This document shows positions 1-10,353 of a stretch of 64,000 nucleotides of DNA, one piece after another (the stretch's first letter is position 1; each line of letters starts with the position of its first letter). This DNA comes from Pyrrhosoma nymphula (taxonomy: Eukaryota; Arthropoda; Insecta; Odonata; Coenagrionidae). The position numbers and the translations under genes are program-made. The stretch covers positions 131,737,422 to 131,801,421 of the forward strand of contig OY754329.1 in NCBI GenBank assembly GCA_963573305.1, given 5' to 3'. Under the pieces are notes generated by a model. That model saw nothing but the letters and a program-made list of their open reading frames with translations, searched no databases and was not told where the DNA came from.

Positions 1-294
1 GTTTACTACCCTAATTACTTATAATTTTTTTTTAAACTATAAAGGAGTTATTTATTTTTCTTAAGTTTTTTTATAATTACGGAGGTTCCACAGCAAAACC
101 GAGTTAAACTGAAGTGGAAGCTCTACAAGTGTGAAGATATTTATTATCCATCATGATAATACACCTAATTCTATGTAATAGAAACTATGGCTGATTTGCT
201 GCAGAAAGTTCCTAATGTTCTAATTCTTCATGTATTTCAAAAAAAAAATTTAAAATCATGAAGTTGCATGGTGCTAAAAGAGTTATTAGCGAAA

Positions 295-470
295 ACAGGG
301 AACATGGTAGCCTAGTGGGTTGAGTGCTTGGCTACTGATCGATGGGTTGGTTCAAATCCCGGGTGAAGCCTTTGGACACCCCCAAACCAAAAAACCTATG
401 AGTGGGAGGTGGCTCAGGGAAAGGAACTGGCCCTCATAACCTGAATGTGTGAAATTCACTGACCTCTTAT
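295..470 (+). repeat. tRNA-derived SINE
   Basis: A stretch with an exact Pol III A box (TAGCCTAGTGGG, 308-319) and an exact B box (GGTTCAAATCC, 349-359), about 30 bp apart as in tRNA genes. The fold around them is not a clean tRNA, and a non-tRNA body follows. This is the structure of a tRNA-headed SINE. The 3' boundary is approximate and no target duplication was found. Confidence 0.6.
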
Positions 471-904
471 GGTGTGAGCTTTATCCTCAACTGAATGGAC
501 CTTCTGTCCTTGGAATGGAGAGACAGATACCTTCCACTGGAGCATAGATGGCCTATGGTATAACTATGACAAAACACATCTCTCATACTTTGCTCTCCTT
601 CAATGAATTTTACCAGGAGTGACTGTACCTTTTTAAAATTTGTTAATTTATACATCATGTCGATCTGCCACAAGGCGAAAAGATATATCATTACATTCCT
701 ATTGTTGATATGTCTACCAAAGTTTACTTGTTTGACAAGATACTGAACCATCCTAAAGATATTTTTCAAAACAAATGTTACATACATTACAAATGTTTAT
801 TTATAATGAAATTGTTATATTTAATATTTATGATTGGGTAACCAAATCTATTTTAGGCAATTGAACTGGCTGTCTGTGATGTTGTGTGCCTTTTTGGAAC
901 ATGT

Positions 905-1560
905 ACGTTTTTACAATTTCCTTCCATATAAAAGATCCAGACGCATTTCAAAGATATGTTTATACATATTCTCTTTATGCTACTTATATTCAACACGGTA
1001 ATATATCTATGTATTTATGCTGCGGTGAAATATATTTCCAGCAGGGTAATCTGTCAATTTCTGTGATATTGTTGTCTACTTATTAAGGATACGGAGTGAT
1101 TTAACTTATTCACAATTTGCTCCAGTTTGTTTTTATAAAAGATCCAGAGGCATTCTACTGATACAATTATTCTCAAGGACATTTTTATTCCCAATATTAA
1201 TCTACTTACATATTGAAGCAGCGGTGAGCATACTGTTCCAGCAATCTCCCTTCCTTCCTCATATTGTTCTCCATTTTTTTATAATGTAGTGTGATGGAAC
1301 CTTCTTTCCTGATATCATTGTCTATATATTTATAATGTGGAGTGATTGAACCTTATTAAAATTTTTTACAGCCAATTTTCATGAAAGATCCAAATGGCTT
1401 CCAAAAATATAAATGTACAATTTTTTTCCTAGTCTATTTTCACTATAAAAGTTAATCTATTTACACATTTACGCTGTGTGACAATATGTCTTCCAGAAAA
1501 GTAATTTTCCTATGCCTGTGATATTGTACTCCACTGACTTGGAATTCTTTGTAACTATTG
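905..1560. repeat. Degenerate tandem repeat, about 200-250 bp period, three copies
   Basis: Three successive AT-rich units share landmarks in the same order: an AAAAGATCCA-like block (about 928, 1138, 1384), a GC(A/T)GYGGTGA...TTCCAG block (about 1020, 1216, 1469) and a TGATATTGT-like block (about 1065, 1262, 1517). Divergence is high. No credible coding potential was seen. It could be an old satellite or an amplified transposon end. The flanking stretches 471-904 and 1561-2012 hold nothing I can identify. Confidence 0.45.
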
Positions 1561-2012
1561 ATGCTTTGGAAACCTTGATTACTGCTGCTATTGAAATAAA
1601 ATTTAGTATTTAATATTCAACAAAAGTTTTCTTTTTATAGAATGGATCTCCTTTCTCATGATAATGTAAAGTTATATGTATGGTTAACTAAGAAATGGAA
1701 CAAGATCAGTTTACTTCAACTTGTTTAATAACATTTTATGCCAAATATGATAGTACAATGGGAACTACTGAATAATTTGAAAATAGTCTATATGTACAAA
1801 TAAATGGAAATTAAAATGACAAAGAAAACAGGAATTATAGATACATAGAACTACAATGAAAACACAGAAAAGAATTAAAAATTGAAATTCACACGGAGAA
1901 AAGTAACACACATCATTTGTAACTCAACTTGAACAACACTTATGACAAAATGAAACACTGAAGTTTTGTATTTGGCATATGCCAAATACTTTGATATGTA
2001 CAATTGGCGTAG

Positions 2013-2610
2013 CATTGAGGAGGAATGAAGACGAAGAGAAAATGCGATGAGGAGAAATGTTTTGAGACAATTAAGAGATAGTGCAGTTCCATCTGCCTTA
2101 CCGGAGAGCGTTTTTGGGGGAATTTACCAGCTATCGAATGTCATGGTGACAGCTGTAGTGGAAGAAATTAGGCCTTACTGTCCAGAACCCACTCTTGCTG
2201 TGACATAAATGTGAGGGCTGTATGCCTTCCATTTCTAGGGTCAGGGTTATTATCAAAAGTCGGCTGCAAGCGATAGTAACCTCGGCCTGAGCCGAGCTAT
2301 ACAAGAGGTTACTCATACCCTAAATAACCTCAACATTGTCAGAAAGCGGGTGGAATTCCCTTTGAACTTTCAGGAATTCCAGTGTACGTGTAATACCTGA
2401 AGTCCTTGGATATGTAGATGGGACTCATCCGAGCTGCCATAAAGGCTCCCGCCAAAAATGAGCATCTGCTCCTGAACCGGAAATCACTCAACTGCCAACT
2501 CGGATGCTGTGAATCATGATTGCACAAGCAAGATACCCAGGTAGTAATCACGATTCCTTTGTCTGGACCAAAGATGTGGGCAACCAAAGAAAGGTGTTGG
2601 CTGTTGGTTA
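2013..2610 (+). pseudogene. PIF/Harbinger (HARBI1-like) transposase, decayed
   Basis: Read across several frames, this stretch gives the order of a HARBI1-type transposase: an N-terminal helical part (LRQLRDSAVPSALPESVF, then VVEEIRPYC), a GSYQ-like segment (YYQKSAASD), a first catalytic region GYVDGTH near 2400 and a second region ARYPGSNHDSF near 2525. Frameshifts and stops are scattered throughout, so it is a dead copy. Related C-terminal exon sequence lies downstream at 3411-4060 on the same strand and may be the remainder of this copy. The family are DDE DNA transposases acting in the nucleus on their own terminal repeats. Confidence 0.65.
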
Positions 2611-2999
2611 AATAGAAAGTGGGTGATTATTAGTAGTGAACGTTTAGAAAAATTGAGGCTATACTTTGGTTGGGTCTATTCCAAGGTGGTCATAGATACT
2701 TACTCAAGCCATGACTACTAACATTCCAACTTAATGCTCTTCCAGGATGTTGTGAGGCTTCGTACAGCCGTATTCATGCAAGAGGTCGCTCAGCAATGGA
2801 GATTAGCATATGAATTGTCGAAAGGAAGATTTTGGAGTGAACACCAGCAAAGAGTGCTGGATCCACAACAGGCTGGATGGATCTTCAAAGCACCTTGTGT
2901 TCCCCTCAACATGTGCATGACGGCAAACAACTGTCGCCAGCAGAAGAGGGAAGTGAGGTAAACCATGACACAGCAGAAGTACAGGCAGAGGAAGCTGAA

Positions 3000-3399
3000 G
3001 GCCCGCCAACTACACCATGCTTCAAGGATGCAGAGCCCTCTTGATTCGATGCTATCTCTACTCATTTCTCTTTTTGCACTTTCAGCTTTTCGGTGATGAA
3101 TTTCCAATTCTTTCTCGGAACAGAGCTTTATTTCATCCGTTGAGGCAGCATTAATTGTGATTACATGTAGGACATGTATCAACCTTAGGGGGCTTGAACG
3201 AAAGGTTAAATTTCGTCCGAAATATTTTATTAAACCATTGGCGAGGTACTGGCGGCATGTTTGTTCCTTCACGGCACTTTTCCACGAAACCTCTGTATAA
3301 TTTTGCAACATTTATTTCTGTCGGAATATATTTTCTGTTGGGTGAGTAGTTTCGGCAATAATTACTTTCCTGAGCTGGTATTGAAGATAAAAAATTCAT
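3000..3399 (-). pseudogene. Repeat-encoded protein fragment with Cys-X2-Cys motif, frameshifted
   Basis: Translation in the minus direction from 3399 gives a basic segment containing NYCRNYSPNRKYIP, FNLSFKPPKVDTC and CPTCNHN. After one frameshift near 3150 it continues with ELEIHHRKAESAKREM. This order (FNLSF, DTCxxC, then a basic HHRKAE helix) is one I associate with a multicopy family of uncharacterised transposon-like proteins in animal genomes. I cannot name it. It lies between the two parts of a plus-strand Harbinger copy, so it was probably inserted there. Confidence 0.4.
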
Positions 3400-3410
3400 T
3401 ATTCATCAAA

Positions 3411-4060
3411 TGAAAATCTAGGGACAATGGCGTGAGAAAGCTGCATTTCAAGGTTCGTACCAAAATATAAGATCTGATTTCTTCAATTGCATCGATGTTT
3501 TGTACTGTTACAATTCATTTCAGGGATGTTACCACCACAATTTAATAATGCTCGCAACTCCACAAACGAAGTAACGAATGTGCGTAATATATTCACGAAT
3601 TACTTCCATGGCAATGGAGCAAACTCCCAGAACATGAGAGAGGGATGTATATACAGGAATGAAAAAGTGGTACGTTGACTAAACTTTTGGTAATAAATAT
3701 AGTGATTCCCCTATACTATTCTTCAGTAGACTGTGGTTAATGAAAATCGAGGGACAATGGCGTGAGAAAGCTGCACCTCAAGGTTCGTACCAAAATATAA
3801 GATCTGATTTTTTCAATTGCATCCATGTTTTGTACTGTTACAATTCATTTCAGGGATGGTATCACCACAATTTAATAATGCTCGCAACTCCACAAACGAA
3901 GTAATGAATGTGCGTAATATATTCACAAATTACTTCCATGCGAATAGAGCTGTTCCATGGCAATGGAATAAACTCCCAGAACATGAGAGAGGAATGCAGG
4001 AATGAAAAAGTGGTACGTTGACTAAATTCTGGGTAATAAATATAGTGATTCCCCTATACT
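3411..4060 (+). repeat. Direct tandem duplication (about 330 bp x2) of a HARBI1-like C-terminal exon
   Basis: Unit 1 (3411-3740) and unit 2 (3741-4060) are nearly identical. Each has a pyrimidine-rich tract ending in CAG (possible 3' splice site), followed by coding sequence with NNARNSTNEV and NVRNIFTNYFH. Unit 2 continues to VPWQWNKLPEHE. An acidic, aromatic ending with VPWQ is typical of HARBI1/ALP1-like transposase C-termini. Unit 1 has a deletion that removes the VPWQ part. Neither copy has an intact upstream exon. Confidence 0.6.
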
Positions 4061-4067
4061 ACCCAGG

Positions 4068-4400
4068 TCAAAATATCTGGTCTGTAACTAATCTGGAACT
4101 GGTCTGAAATGGAAATTTCTGGTCTGTTAGTGGCCTGTAACTGGACTGGACTGGAATTTGAATGGGTAAAACAAACTGGTTTGGAACTGCTCTGTAATAT
4201 TCCATGGTCTGTAACAGGTCTGGAAACTGGTCTGTAATATTTGATTTCCTGTAACTGATCTGAAAATACTCTGTAATATTCGATATTCTGTAACTGATCT
4301 GTAAACTGTGCTGGAACTGCTCTGTAATACTCGATGGTCAATAACTGCCCTGCTATATTTGTTGTTCTCTATTCTGATCGTAACAGAGCTGCAATATTTA
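4068..4400. repeat. Minisatellite built on CTGTAA / GGTCTG motifs
   Basis: Irregular repeats of about 30-35 bp built from GGTCTGTAAC, TGATCTG and CTGTAATATT-like words. The same words recur at 6203-6290, on the other side of the TIR element at 4402-6202, so that element was probably inserted inside this minisatellite. Confidence 0.6.
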
Positions 4401-4401
4401 A

Positions 4402-6202
4402 TAGGGTGGTTTCCTATTTTTTTTATTGCCTAGATCTGAAGTTTATAACCCCTGGAGTACGTGTTTGAAGCCGTTCGATTTTTAAATGGCGTTAAGTATT
4501 TTTCCTTATTAATTAAAAAGTGAAAAAATTCAACGGCGCGAAAACGCGACGGCAAACTATTGCATGCTGGTTAATCCTACGTGTGACGTCACAGGTACGT
4601 ACGCAACTACCGCAATCTGCCGCTAGGTGGTTCGCCGCCGCTGCTTATCTGCAGACGACGTCCGCCGAGAAAGCTTTAGTAATAATAATAAATTTATTGA
4701 CGGGAAAAAAACTATTTGCAAAAGTAAACTTGGTGTAAAATGGAAATGAGCTTTATTTATTAATTTAGCTGCTCTAGTCGCATGGAGAAACCTCATCAAA
4801 ATAATGAAACATTTATGGTTACGGTATGGGGAATGAAAATCGTGTAGTATAATATATTCTCAAATTAATGGTGCTAGCTCCTATTTTTTAGGTAAAGTTA
4901 GTATGAAAAGCATGAAATAAACCATTTTGTTCGTATTCATTTCGAAATATTTCCCGCAAGCAAGCACGAAATCGTCACTTAATAACTATACGGAGAGCAG
5001 GTGCTGCGCCGCAGCTATGATACGATTGCACATTAATTTAATTCATCCACTTTGTCGAGGTGTCATTGCCAGAACATGAAATTAGCAAAAAAGGCTTACC
5101 ATCAATAGCATAATGGATGGCAAAATCTCGAAGCAAACTATGTATGAGCAAATACTAAAACAACTAAAATGCGTTGATCACCCCTCACCGTGATCACAGA
5201 CCATTGATGGGAACTCGTGATTCACTGCATCAGCTGATCAGCATCATATTCTCCAAGGAGTACCAGTAACATGCCTCCGAGAACATTGCTTTATAAAAAT
5301 TGTTTTGTGCCGCAGTGTCACACAACAACATTTAGCGATAGCAAGAAAGCTTACGTCGCGGTTCCACTAATCGAGAAGAGGAGAATTTTGTGGTTAAAAG
5401 CTGTCAGAAGAGAGTAGTACCTTGCTTTACTCCTCTGATTTCACCTGCACTAAACCGAACATCTTCTCTAAAGAACTCCACCACCATGGCCACATCCACT
5501 TACGGTAGATTGTCCGTACAAAACCAGTTTGTAAAGCCATTGAACTTCTTCTCATGAAACATTGTGGCTTTGTATATCAGCAAAAGGAACTGATGATGAA
5601 AGGTAACTAATGAAATATGCAAGGTATGAATGATAGGAATGGTAAATGAAAGGAATAGAAGATGAGATAAAGGAAATGTTTGTCAAAACGAAAGTGATCA
5701 AAACGTAAACATCTAGGCCGGAACACCACAGAACGCGAAGTCACAGGTACGCAGTTTCGTTATTCATTTCACTGCGCATGCGACGCTTGCCGCGAAGAAC
5801 TCCTTCGCGGTAGCTCTGTACTAGCAGGTAGCGTAGGAGCCTAGAAAACTTCTTTTAATGGCATGCTCAACGGAGGAGACTTTCCGAAATTTGAGCATTT
5901 TAATCGAGATATATTAATACATGTTCACCAGATTTTAGGGACTCTGAAATACTATAGTAAGTACAGTCGATGACAATTCCATATACCTCGCAATGTTGAC
6001 TATCTACCTGTTACGTCATCATAAGAGCTGCCGCTGTTCCGCCATTTCCGAGCCTTTTCAAATGAACTTAAAATTAACATTCAATTTACTTGTAAACTAA
6101 GACTTTTTAATCCAAATAATTTGCGTGTAATGAATACGTTTATGCTGGGGCACCTGTCGCAATAAATGAATTCTGTTTTCTTTGATGAAGGAAACTACCC
6201 TA
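4402..6202 (+). mobile_element. DNA transposon with 14-bp TIRs and an internal THAP domain (P or Kolobok-like?)
   Basis: The ends are TAGGGTGGTTTCCT (4402-4415) and its inverted partner AGGAAACTACCCTA (6189-6202), with one mismatch. The 1.8-kb interior encodes a THAP domain at 5271-5417 and otherwise looks non-coding. GC-rich, CpG-containing patches with a CRE-like TGACGTCA (about 4579) and GTCACAGGTACG (about 5742) lie near each end. TTAA precedes the left end, but TTCC follows the right one, so a TTAA target duplication (as in Kolobok elements, which carry THAP domains) is only partly supported. Known THAP-bearing transposons are the P and Kolobok types. This copy lacks a catalytic domain and would be non-autonomous. 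Confidence 0.5.
5271..5417 (+). pseudogene. THAP zinc-finger domain fragment (48 codons)
   Basis: A short frame beginning ATG-CCT-CCG encodes 48 aa with NCFVPQCHTTTF, then YVAVP and RRILWLKAVRRE. The CX4C pair, the AVP motif (the AVPTIF or AVP box region) and the W-X2-A-hydrophobic segment are in the THAP order. The second CysHis pair is missing because the frame ends in TAG at 5415. A splice donor (GTAGTA) is possible at the same point, so this may be a first exon rather than a truncation. THAP domains bind DNA and are found in transposases and in genes domesticated from them. Confidence 0.6.
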
Positions 6203-6834
6203 TTCCACGATCTGCGACTACTCTGAAATTTGCCTTGTAACTAATCTGTGATTAGAATAAATTTCAGGCATTAGCACCATATGGAACTAGGTAACCCAAA
6301 CCTTAAAGCCACTACTTAATAATGATCCACACTAGTTTTTTTTACTGGTTCCTTCCCAGCTAGCACACTCGGTTTACGTAAACGCCCAAGTCAATGGTGG
6401 ACCAACAGTTGAGACATCAGAGACAAGAGTGTGAGAATGAAGGAAGGGGAATAGAGGATGAGACGTCTGTTGGGAAAGGTGATAAATGATTTTTATCTTC
6501 CATAGCAGATATTTTATTGATTTTATCTTAGACCAAAGAAGGGTTAGTGAATCGTGTTTTTTCTTCAAAATGTGGGTATCATTTTCTTAAAGTGAAGACA
6601 TGAGGCACTCTTTACTCATTTACCACTTGACCGATGTAAAAACGCTTTGAAAAAACTAACTTTGAATGCCCATATTTCTGATAAGGGGATTTGAAAAATT
6701 TTCTCCGGTGGTGTCGTAAGTAAATTAGGAGCTCTACATTCATTTCAGATGACATAGCTGCTGATATTAAATTTGTAAATTCGTGTCCAAATGCTAATAC
6801 TACCTTAAATACTAGATAATGAATATACAACCGA

Positions 6835-7078
6835 GGGCCTGAGAGTCAAAGTAATACAAGTGACAGTCATCGTCCAGTGTCACCTGTATCACTTTACCCA
6901 GGTAAGAAGTTACAAAAAGCAAAGTGTTCGGCGGCTAGATCGCAGTACAATACTTTCAAACACTTGTATTCCTTTTCCTGTAGCTACCTGACGGTACCCG
7001 ACGGTACCAACTAAGAAAATATGCACTTATATCGTTTTTCGTCTTGATGTCACTTGTATTACTTTGACTCTCAGGCCC
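6835..7078. mobile_element. MITE with perfect 31-bp terminal inverted repeats
   Basis: The left arm 6835-6865 (starting GGGCCTGAGAGTC) and right arm 7048-7078 are perfect inverted complements over 31 bp. The 182-bp interior contains imperfect internal echoes of the same words (GTGTCACCTGTATCAC, ACACTTGTATTCC). No coding capacity. Its size and perfect TIRs fit a recently active non-autonomous DNA element. The target duplication is not clear. Confidence 0.75.
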
Positions 7079-7897
7079 CCAACTATTAGCCATAAAAACT
7101 CTATTTGGTGAAAAATATAATGGCACCAGGGAATATATATTTAATAGAACAACCTGGCACTGAATGTGTTTTGATCATGTTTTTCAATGTTTCTCTTTGA
7201 CATCGTGACTCACGTAAGCTGTTTCTTTCAGCATATGCAACTGAGGAGGATGAAGCAGCAATGAGAATGGGAATGCAAAAGAAATGAATCAGTGCTTCAA
7301 TTACGATGAAAGAGCTTAATACGCCACCTAGTATTTTTTAACCATTTTTAATTTTAAAAAAATTATTTTTATCACGTTTGTATTTTCACTAAAAAACTCT
7401 TTTATACCTATTGTAAGTACATGAGTTCTGCCTCCAATGCTAGTCACAACCATGACTGTGCTATCATTACTTCAACCATATTTTCCATTTTCGGGTGTAG
7501 TTTTTTCCACAGTCCCATAATTATTATTATTATAGTTTGGAGAAACTGTTTTCCTTCTGGTAGTTCTTGGTGATATAGTGGCAATGACTGCAGTACATCA
7601 AAGTATTCAACTATTCATACCTCAGGATACCATTTATGTGTCATGTATATTTAAAGGGAGAGACTACGGCGTGAGAGAAATGATTTTTGAAAAGGCGAGT
7701 AACAATTGTGTTATGACAAGCATTTGATGAGTTGCACTGCAGTACATCTACTTCATAGCAGTGCCATGGACCTCCTCTGTAGTAATGTAATATGTGCCTA
7801 TGCAATCTACATGATTGGCGACATTACGTAGCACCGCTGCGGATATTCTACTGCATAGTGCTGCGTGGCAAACGTTCTACTGGGGTTTGTGATCCCT
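7079..7897. other. No gene recognised
   Basis: AT-rich spacer with short open frames only. Nothing here convincingly continues the Copia 1 coding sequence found on the other side of the gypsy insertion. Confidence 0.4.
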
Positions 7898-7902
7898 CTC
7901 CC

Positions 7903-8084
7903 TGTAATAACCGGGATTGATAAGTCAAATAATACAACCACCAGCTGCTTGTACGGTTCTCTCTTTAATGCGCTCTCGACCAAAAACTGTACATACGGGG
8001 TACTGCCCGCGCGCCATTCATTTGTTACAAAACACTATACATACGGGGCACTGCCCGCGCGCCATTCATTCATTCTTTACAACA
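7903..8084 (-). repeat. gypsy 3' LTR (182 bp)
   Basis: Identical to the copy at 12313-12494. It contains an internal imperfect direct repeat of about 37 bp: two blocks with CATACGGGG, ACTGCCCGCGCGCC and ATTCATT. On the minus strand this places two GC-rich boxes within the first half of the LTR, where promoter elements are expected. Confidence 0.93.
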
Positions 8085-8096
8085 TCTTTCCCCTTT
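8085..8096 (-). other. gypsy polypurine tract
   Basis: AAAGGGGAAAGA on the minus strand, immediately upstream of the 3' LTR. This is the standard position for priming of plus-strand DNA synthesis. Confidence 0.8.
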
Positions 8097-8235
8097 AAGC
8101 AACAACCGCAAACCACACAACAAATATATAATACTGCAAGCAATTGATATATAAATATAATAAGTAATTTAAATTGATGATAAATAACAACCAATATAAC
8201 AAATAAATAAATAACCAACAAATTTTTTATGAAAC

Positions 8236-10353
8236 TTAAGCTTCAAACAACCGAGTCCTGCTTATCACTCTTCCAGACCTTGTTTGGTACCGATCCAGTT
8301 CTTTTAAAAACACTTCCTCTGGATCCTGGTTACCTTCCACCAGTGGACTTTGACTGTTGGACTTAGTGGCCAACTGACGAGGGGAAATGTGAATACTATT
8401 TCTCCTGTACTCGCTCCCTCCACAATCTCTCACAAGATAGGAACGAGGTTCAGGAGACTGAGCTACAATTTGACCAGGGCTCCACAAGGAATTGGGTGAT
8501 TTTTGAAAAGATACTACATCCCCAACACGGAACCTTTGCTCTGCATGTACATGGTCATCATATTGTTCTTTCATTTTCTTTTGATTTTTTATTAACTCAT
8601 CTCTTGCCCCTTTAATTACGACTTTTGGTTTTAGTGACTCAAAGGACACAGGAATGTTGGTGTTCAATGATCTAGACATTAAAATGCTGGCAGGAGAAGG
8701 TACATTTCCTCTTGGGGTATTATGCAGGTTTAAAAGTGCTAGATATGCATCATCTCCTGAATCCCGTGCCTTTTTCAGTAAGTTTTTTACAGTTTTAACC
8801 GCTGACTCAGCCTTCCCGTTGGATTTGGGATAATGAGGGCTAGACATGTAATGACCAAAATTCCAATCACCAACAAACTTCCTAAATTCTGCAGATGCAA
8901 AGCAGGGCCCTCCATCGGTGAATAATTTGTGCGGAATTCCATGCCTACTGAAAATTGATTTCAGTTTGCAAATAACAGTACTGCTTCTAATGTCATGTAA
9001 TTCAGTAGTCTCTATAAAATTAGATAAATAATCCACCACTACAAGATAATTCCTATTGTCAAATTCAAAGGTATCCGCCCCAACATCTGACCAAGGCAAC
9101 TCGGGAACCTCATGACACATTAGTGGACTGCTTGTTTTATTGTTTTGGAATTTGGCACATGTTCCACATGATTTCACAAAATCCTCAATATCCTTATTCA
9201 TATTAATCCAAAATAAAGTGGATCTGGCCCTATCTTTCATCCGAGTGATACCAGGATGACCGATATGAAGTTTTTTTATCATCTCAGGCTTAAGTGAATT
9301 GGGAATTACAATTCTATCCCTTTTAAATATAATATCCCTAATAATACTAAGCTCACCCTTAAAGTCAAAGAATGGCTTCAACTCATCACTTAATACTTTC
9401 TTATACCTGGGCCAACCAAATCTTATTTTGTCCTTTAACCCTGTTAACACCGCGTCTTCAAAGGTTTTAGTTTTTATCAATTCCCAGTTATTCTCAGTCA
9501 TAGGAAAATTATTGATTAACATATTCACTTGCAATTCTATATCCTTATCAAAGTCAAACTGCTCATCCACACTACGAGCACTAAAGTCCCTTGATAATGT
9601 GTCTGCAATGTATAGTAATTTTCCCGGCTTATAGGAAACCTCCAATATGAAAGGTTGAAGCTGAAGCATCATTCTCTGTAAACGTACTGGTATTTTATCA
9701 AGTGGCTTCCTAAAAATTGAGACCAATGGTTTATGATCAGTCTCCATCTTTAACCATCTGCCAAAGACAAATTGCTTAAACTTCTCACACCCAAATAATA
9801 TACTTAGCATTTCTTTCTCAATTTGAGCATACCTTGTCTGGGTCTCAGTAAGTGCTTTTGACGCAAATGCTATAGGCCTATTGTTTTGAATCAATACCGC
9901 ACCTAGCCCATACTGACTAGCATCCACAGACAACGTTAAGGGTTCATTGGGATTGTAGTAGGCTAAGACAGGGGCTTTAATTAGCTTACTTTTCAATTGT
10001 TCAAAACACTCATTCAATGCACCATTCCACTCGAATACTGAATCATTTTTTAGAAGTTCCCTCAGTGGTTTAGTACTTTCTGAGAAGTTTGGTATGAATC
10101 TTGAAACATAATTAAACATTCCTAGTATCCTCTGTAGACCCTTTTTATTCCTAGGGGGTTCCATGTTACTAATGGCTTTTGTTCTTTCATCATCAACCCT
10201 AACACCTTCAGCATTAAATTTGTGACCAAGATATGTTACCTCAGTTGCATTAAATTGACATTTATTTTTATTAAATTTGAATCCATTTTCCTTTGCCCTT
10301 TGCAGCACTAGAGAGACAGTTTTTTTAGTTTCTGCAAAGAGTCTGCATAACAT
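8236..10353 (-). CDS. gypsy RT (thumb)-RNase H-integrase polyprotein
   Basis: 705 aa, overlapping the upstream frame by 46 bp. It opens with the RT connection (KCQFNATEVTYLGHKF), then the Ty3 RNase H (LSVDASQYGLGAVL, QIEKEMLSI, METDHKPL). The integrase has an HHCC zinc-binding part (HIGHPGITR ... CGTCAKF) and a core with DTFEF, FTDGGPCF and GKAES, giving the D-D-E triad. The C-terminal part (FRVGDVVSF, SYLVRDCGG) is GPY/F-like. It appears fully open to its stop near the 3' LTR. The first methionine is internal to the ancestral polyprotein, so this is the downstream half of pol and not a separate gene. Confidence 0.9.
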   Translation of the reverse strand: MLCRLFAETKKTVSLVLQRAKENGFKFNKNKCQFNATEVTYLGHKFNAEGVRVDDERTKAISNMEPPRNKKGLQRILGMFNYVSRFIPNFSESTKPLRELLKNDSVFEWNGALNECFEQLKSKLIKAPVLAYYNPNEPLTLSVDASQYGLGAVLIQNNRPIAFASKALTETQTRYAQIEKEMLSILFGCEKFKQFVFGRWLKMETDHKPLVSIFRKPLDKIPVRLQRMMLQLQPFILEVSYKPGKLLYIADTLSRDFSARSVDEQFDFDKDIELQVNMLINNFPMTENNWELIKTKTFEDAVLTGLKDKIRFGWPRYKKVLSDELKPFFDFKGELSIIRDIIFKRDRIVIPNSLKPEMIKKLHIGHPGITRMKDRARSTLFWINMNKDIEDFVKSCGTCAKFQNNKTSSPLMCHEVPELPWSDVGADTFEFDNRNYLVVVDYLSNFIETTELHDIRSSTVICKLKSIFSRHGIPHKLFTDGGPCFASAEFRKFVGDWNFGHYMSSPHYPKSNGKAESAVKTVKNLLKKARDSGDDAYLALLNLHNTPRGNVPSPASILMSRSLNTNIPVSFESLKPKVVIKGARDELIKNQKKMKEQYDDHVHAEQRFRVGDVVSFQKSPNSLWSPGQIVAQSPEPRSYLVRDCGGSEYRRNSIHISPRQLATKSNSQSPLVEGNQDPEEVFLKELDRYQTRSGRVISRTRLFEA

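Noticed and set aside
886..1086. 66-codon frame that might be a small gene
   Set aside because: Falls inside the degenerate tandem repeat and is not preserved between units.
1968..1989. 22-bp perfect palindrome TATTTGGCATATGCCAAATA with flanking G/C
   Set aside because: Single short palindrome in AT-rich sequence with no repeat or gene context; likely chance.
2790..3311. 173-codon minus frame as an intact gene
   Set aside because: Only part of it (about 3000-3150) carries the transposon-like motif; the rest is out-of-frame sequence without features.
9299..9634. 111-codon plus-strand frame inside the gypsy integrase
   Set aside because: Antisense to a clearly coding region; no family features.
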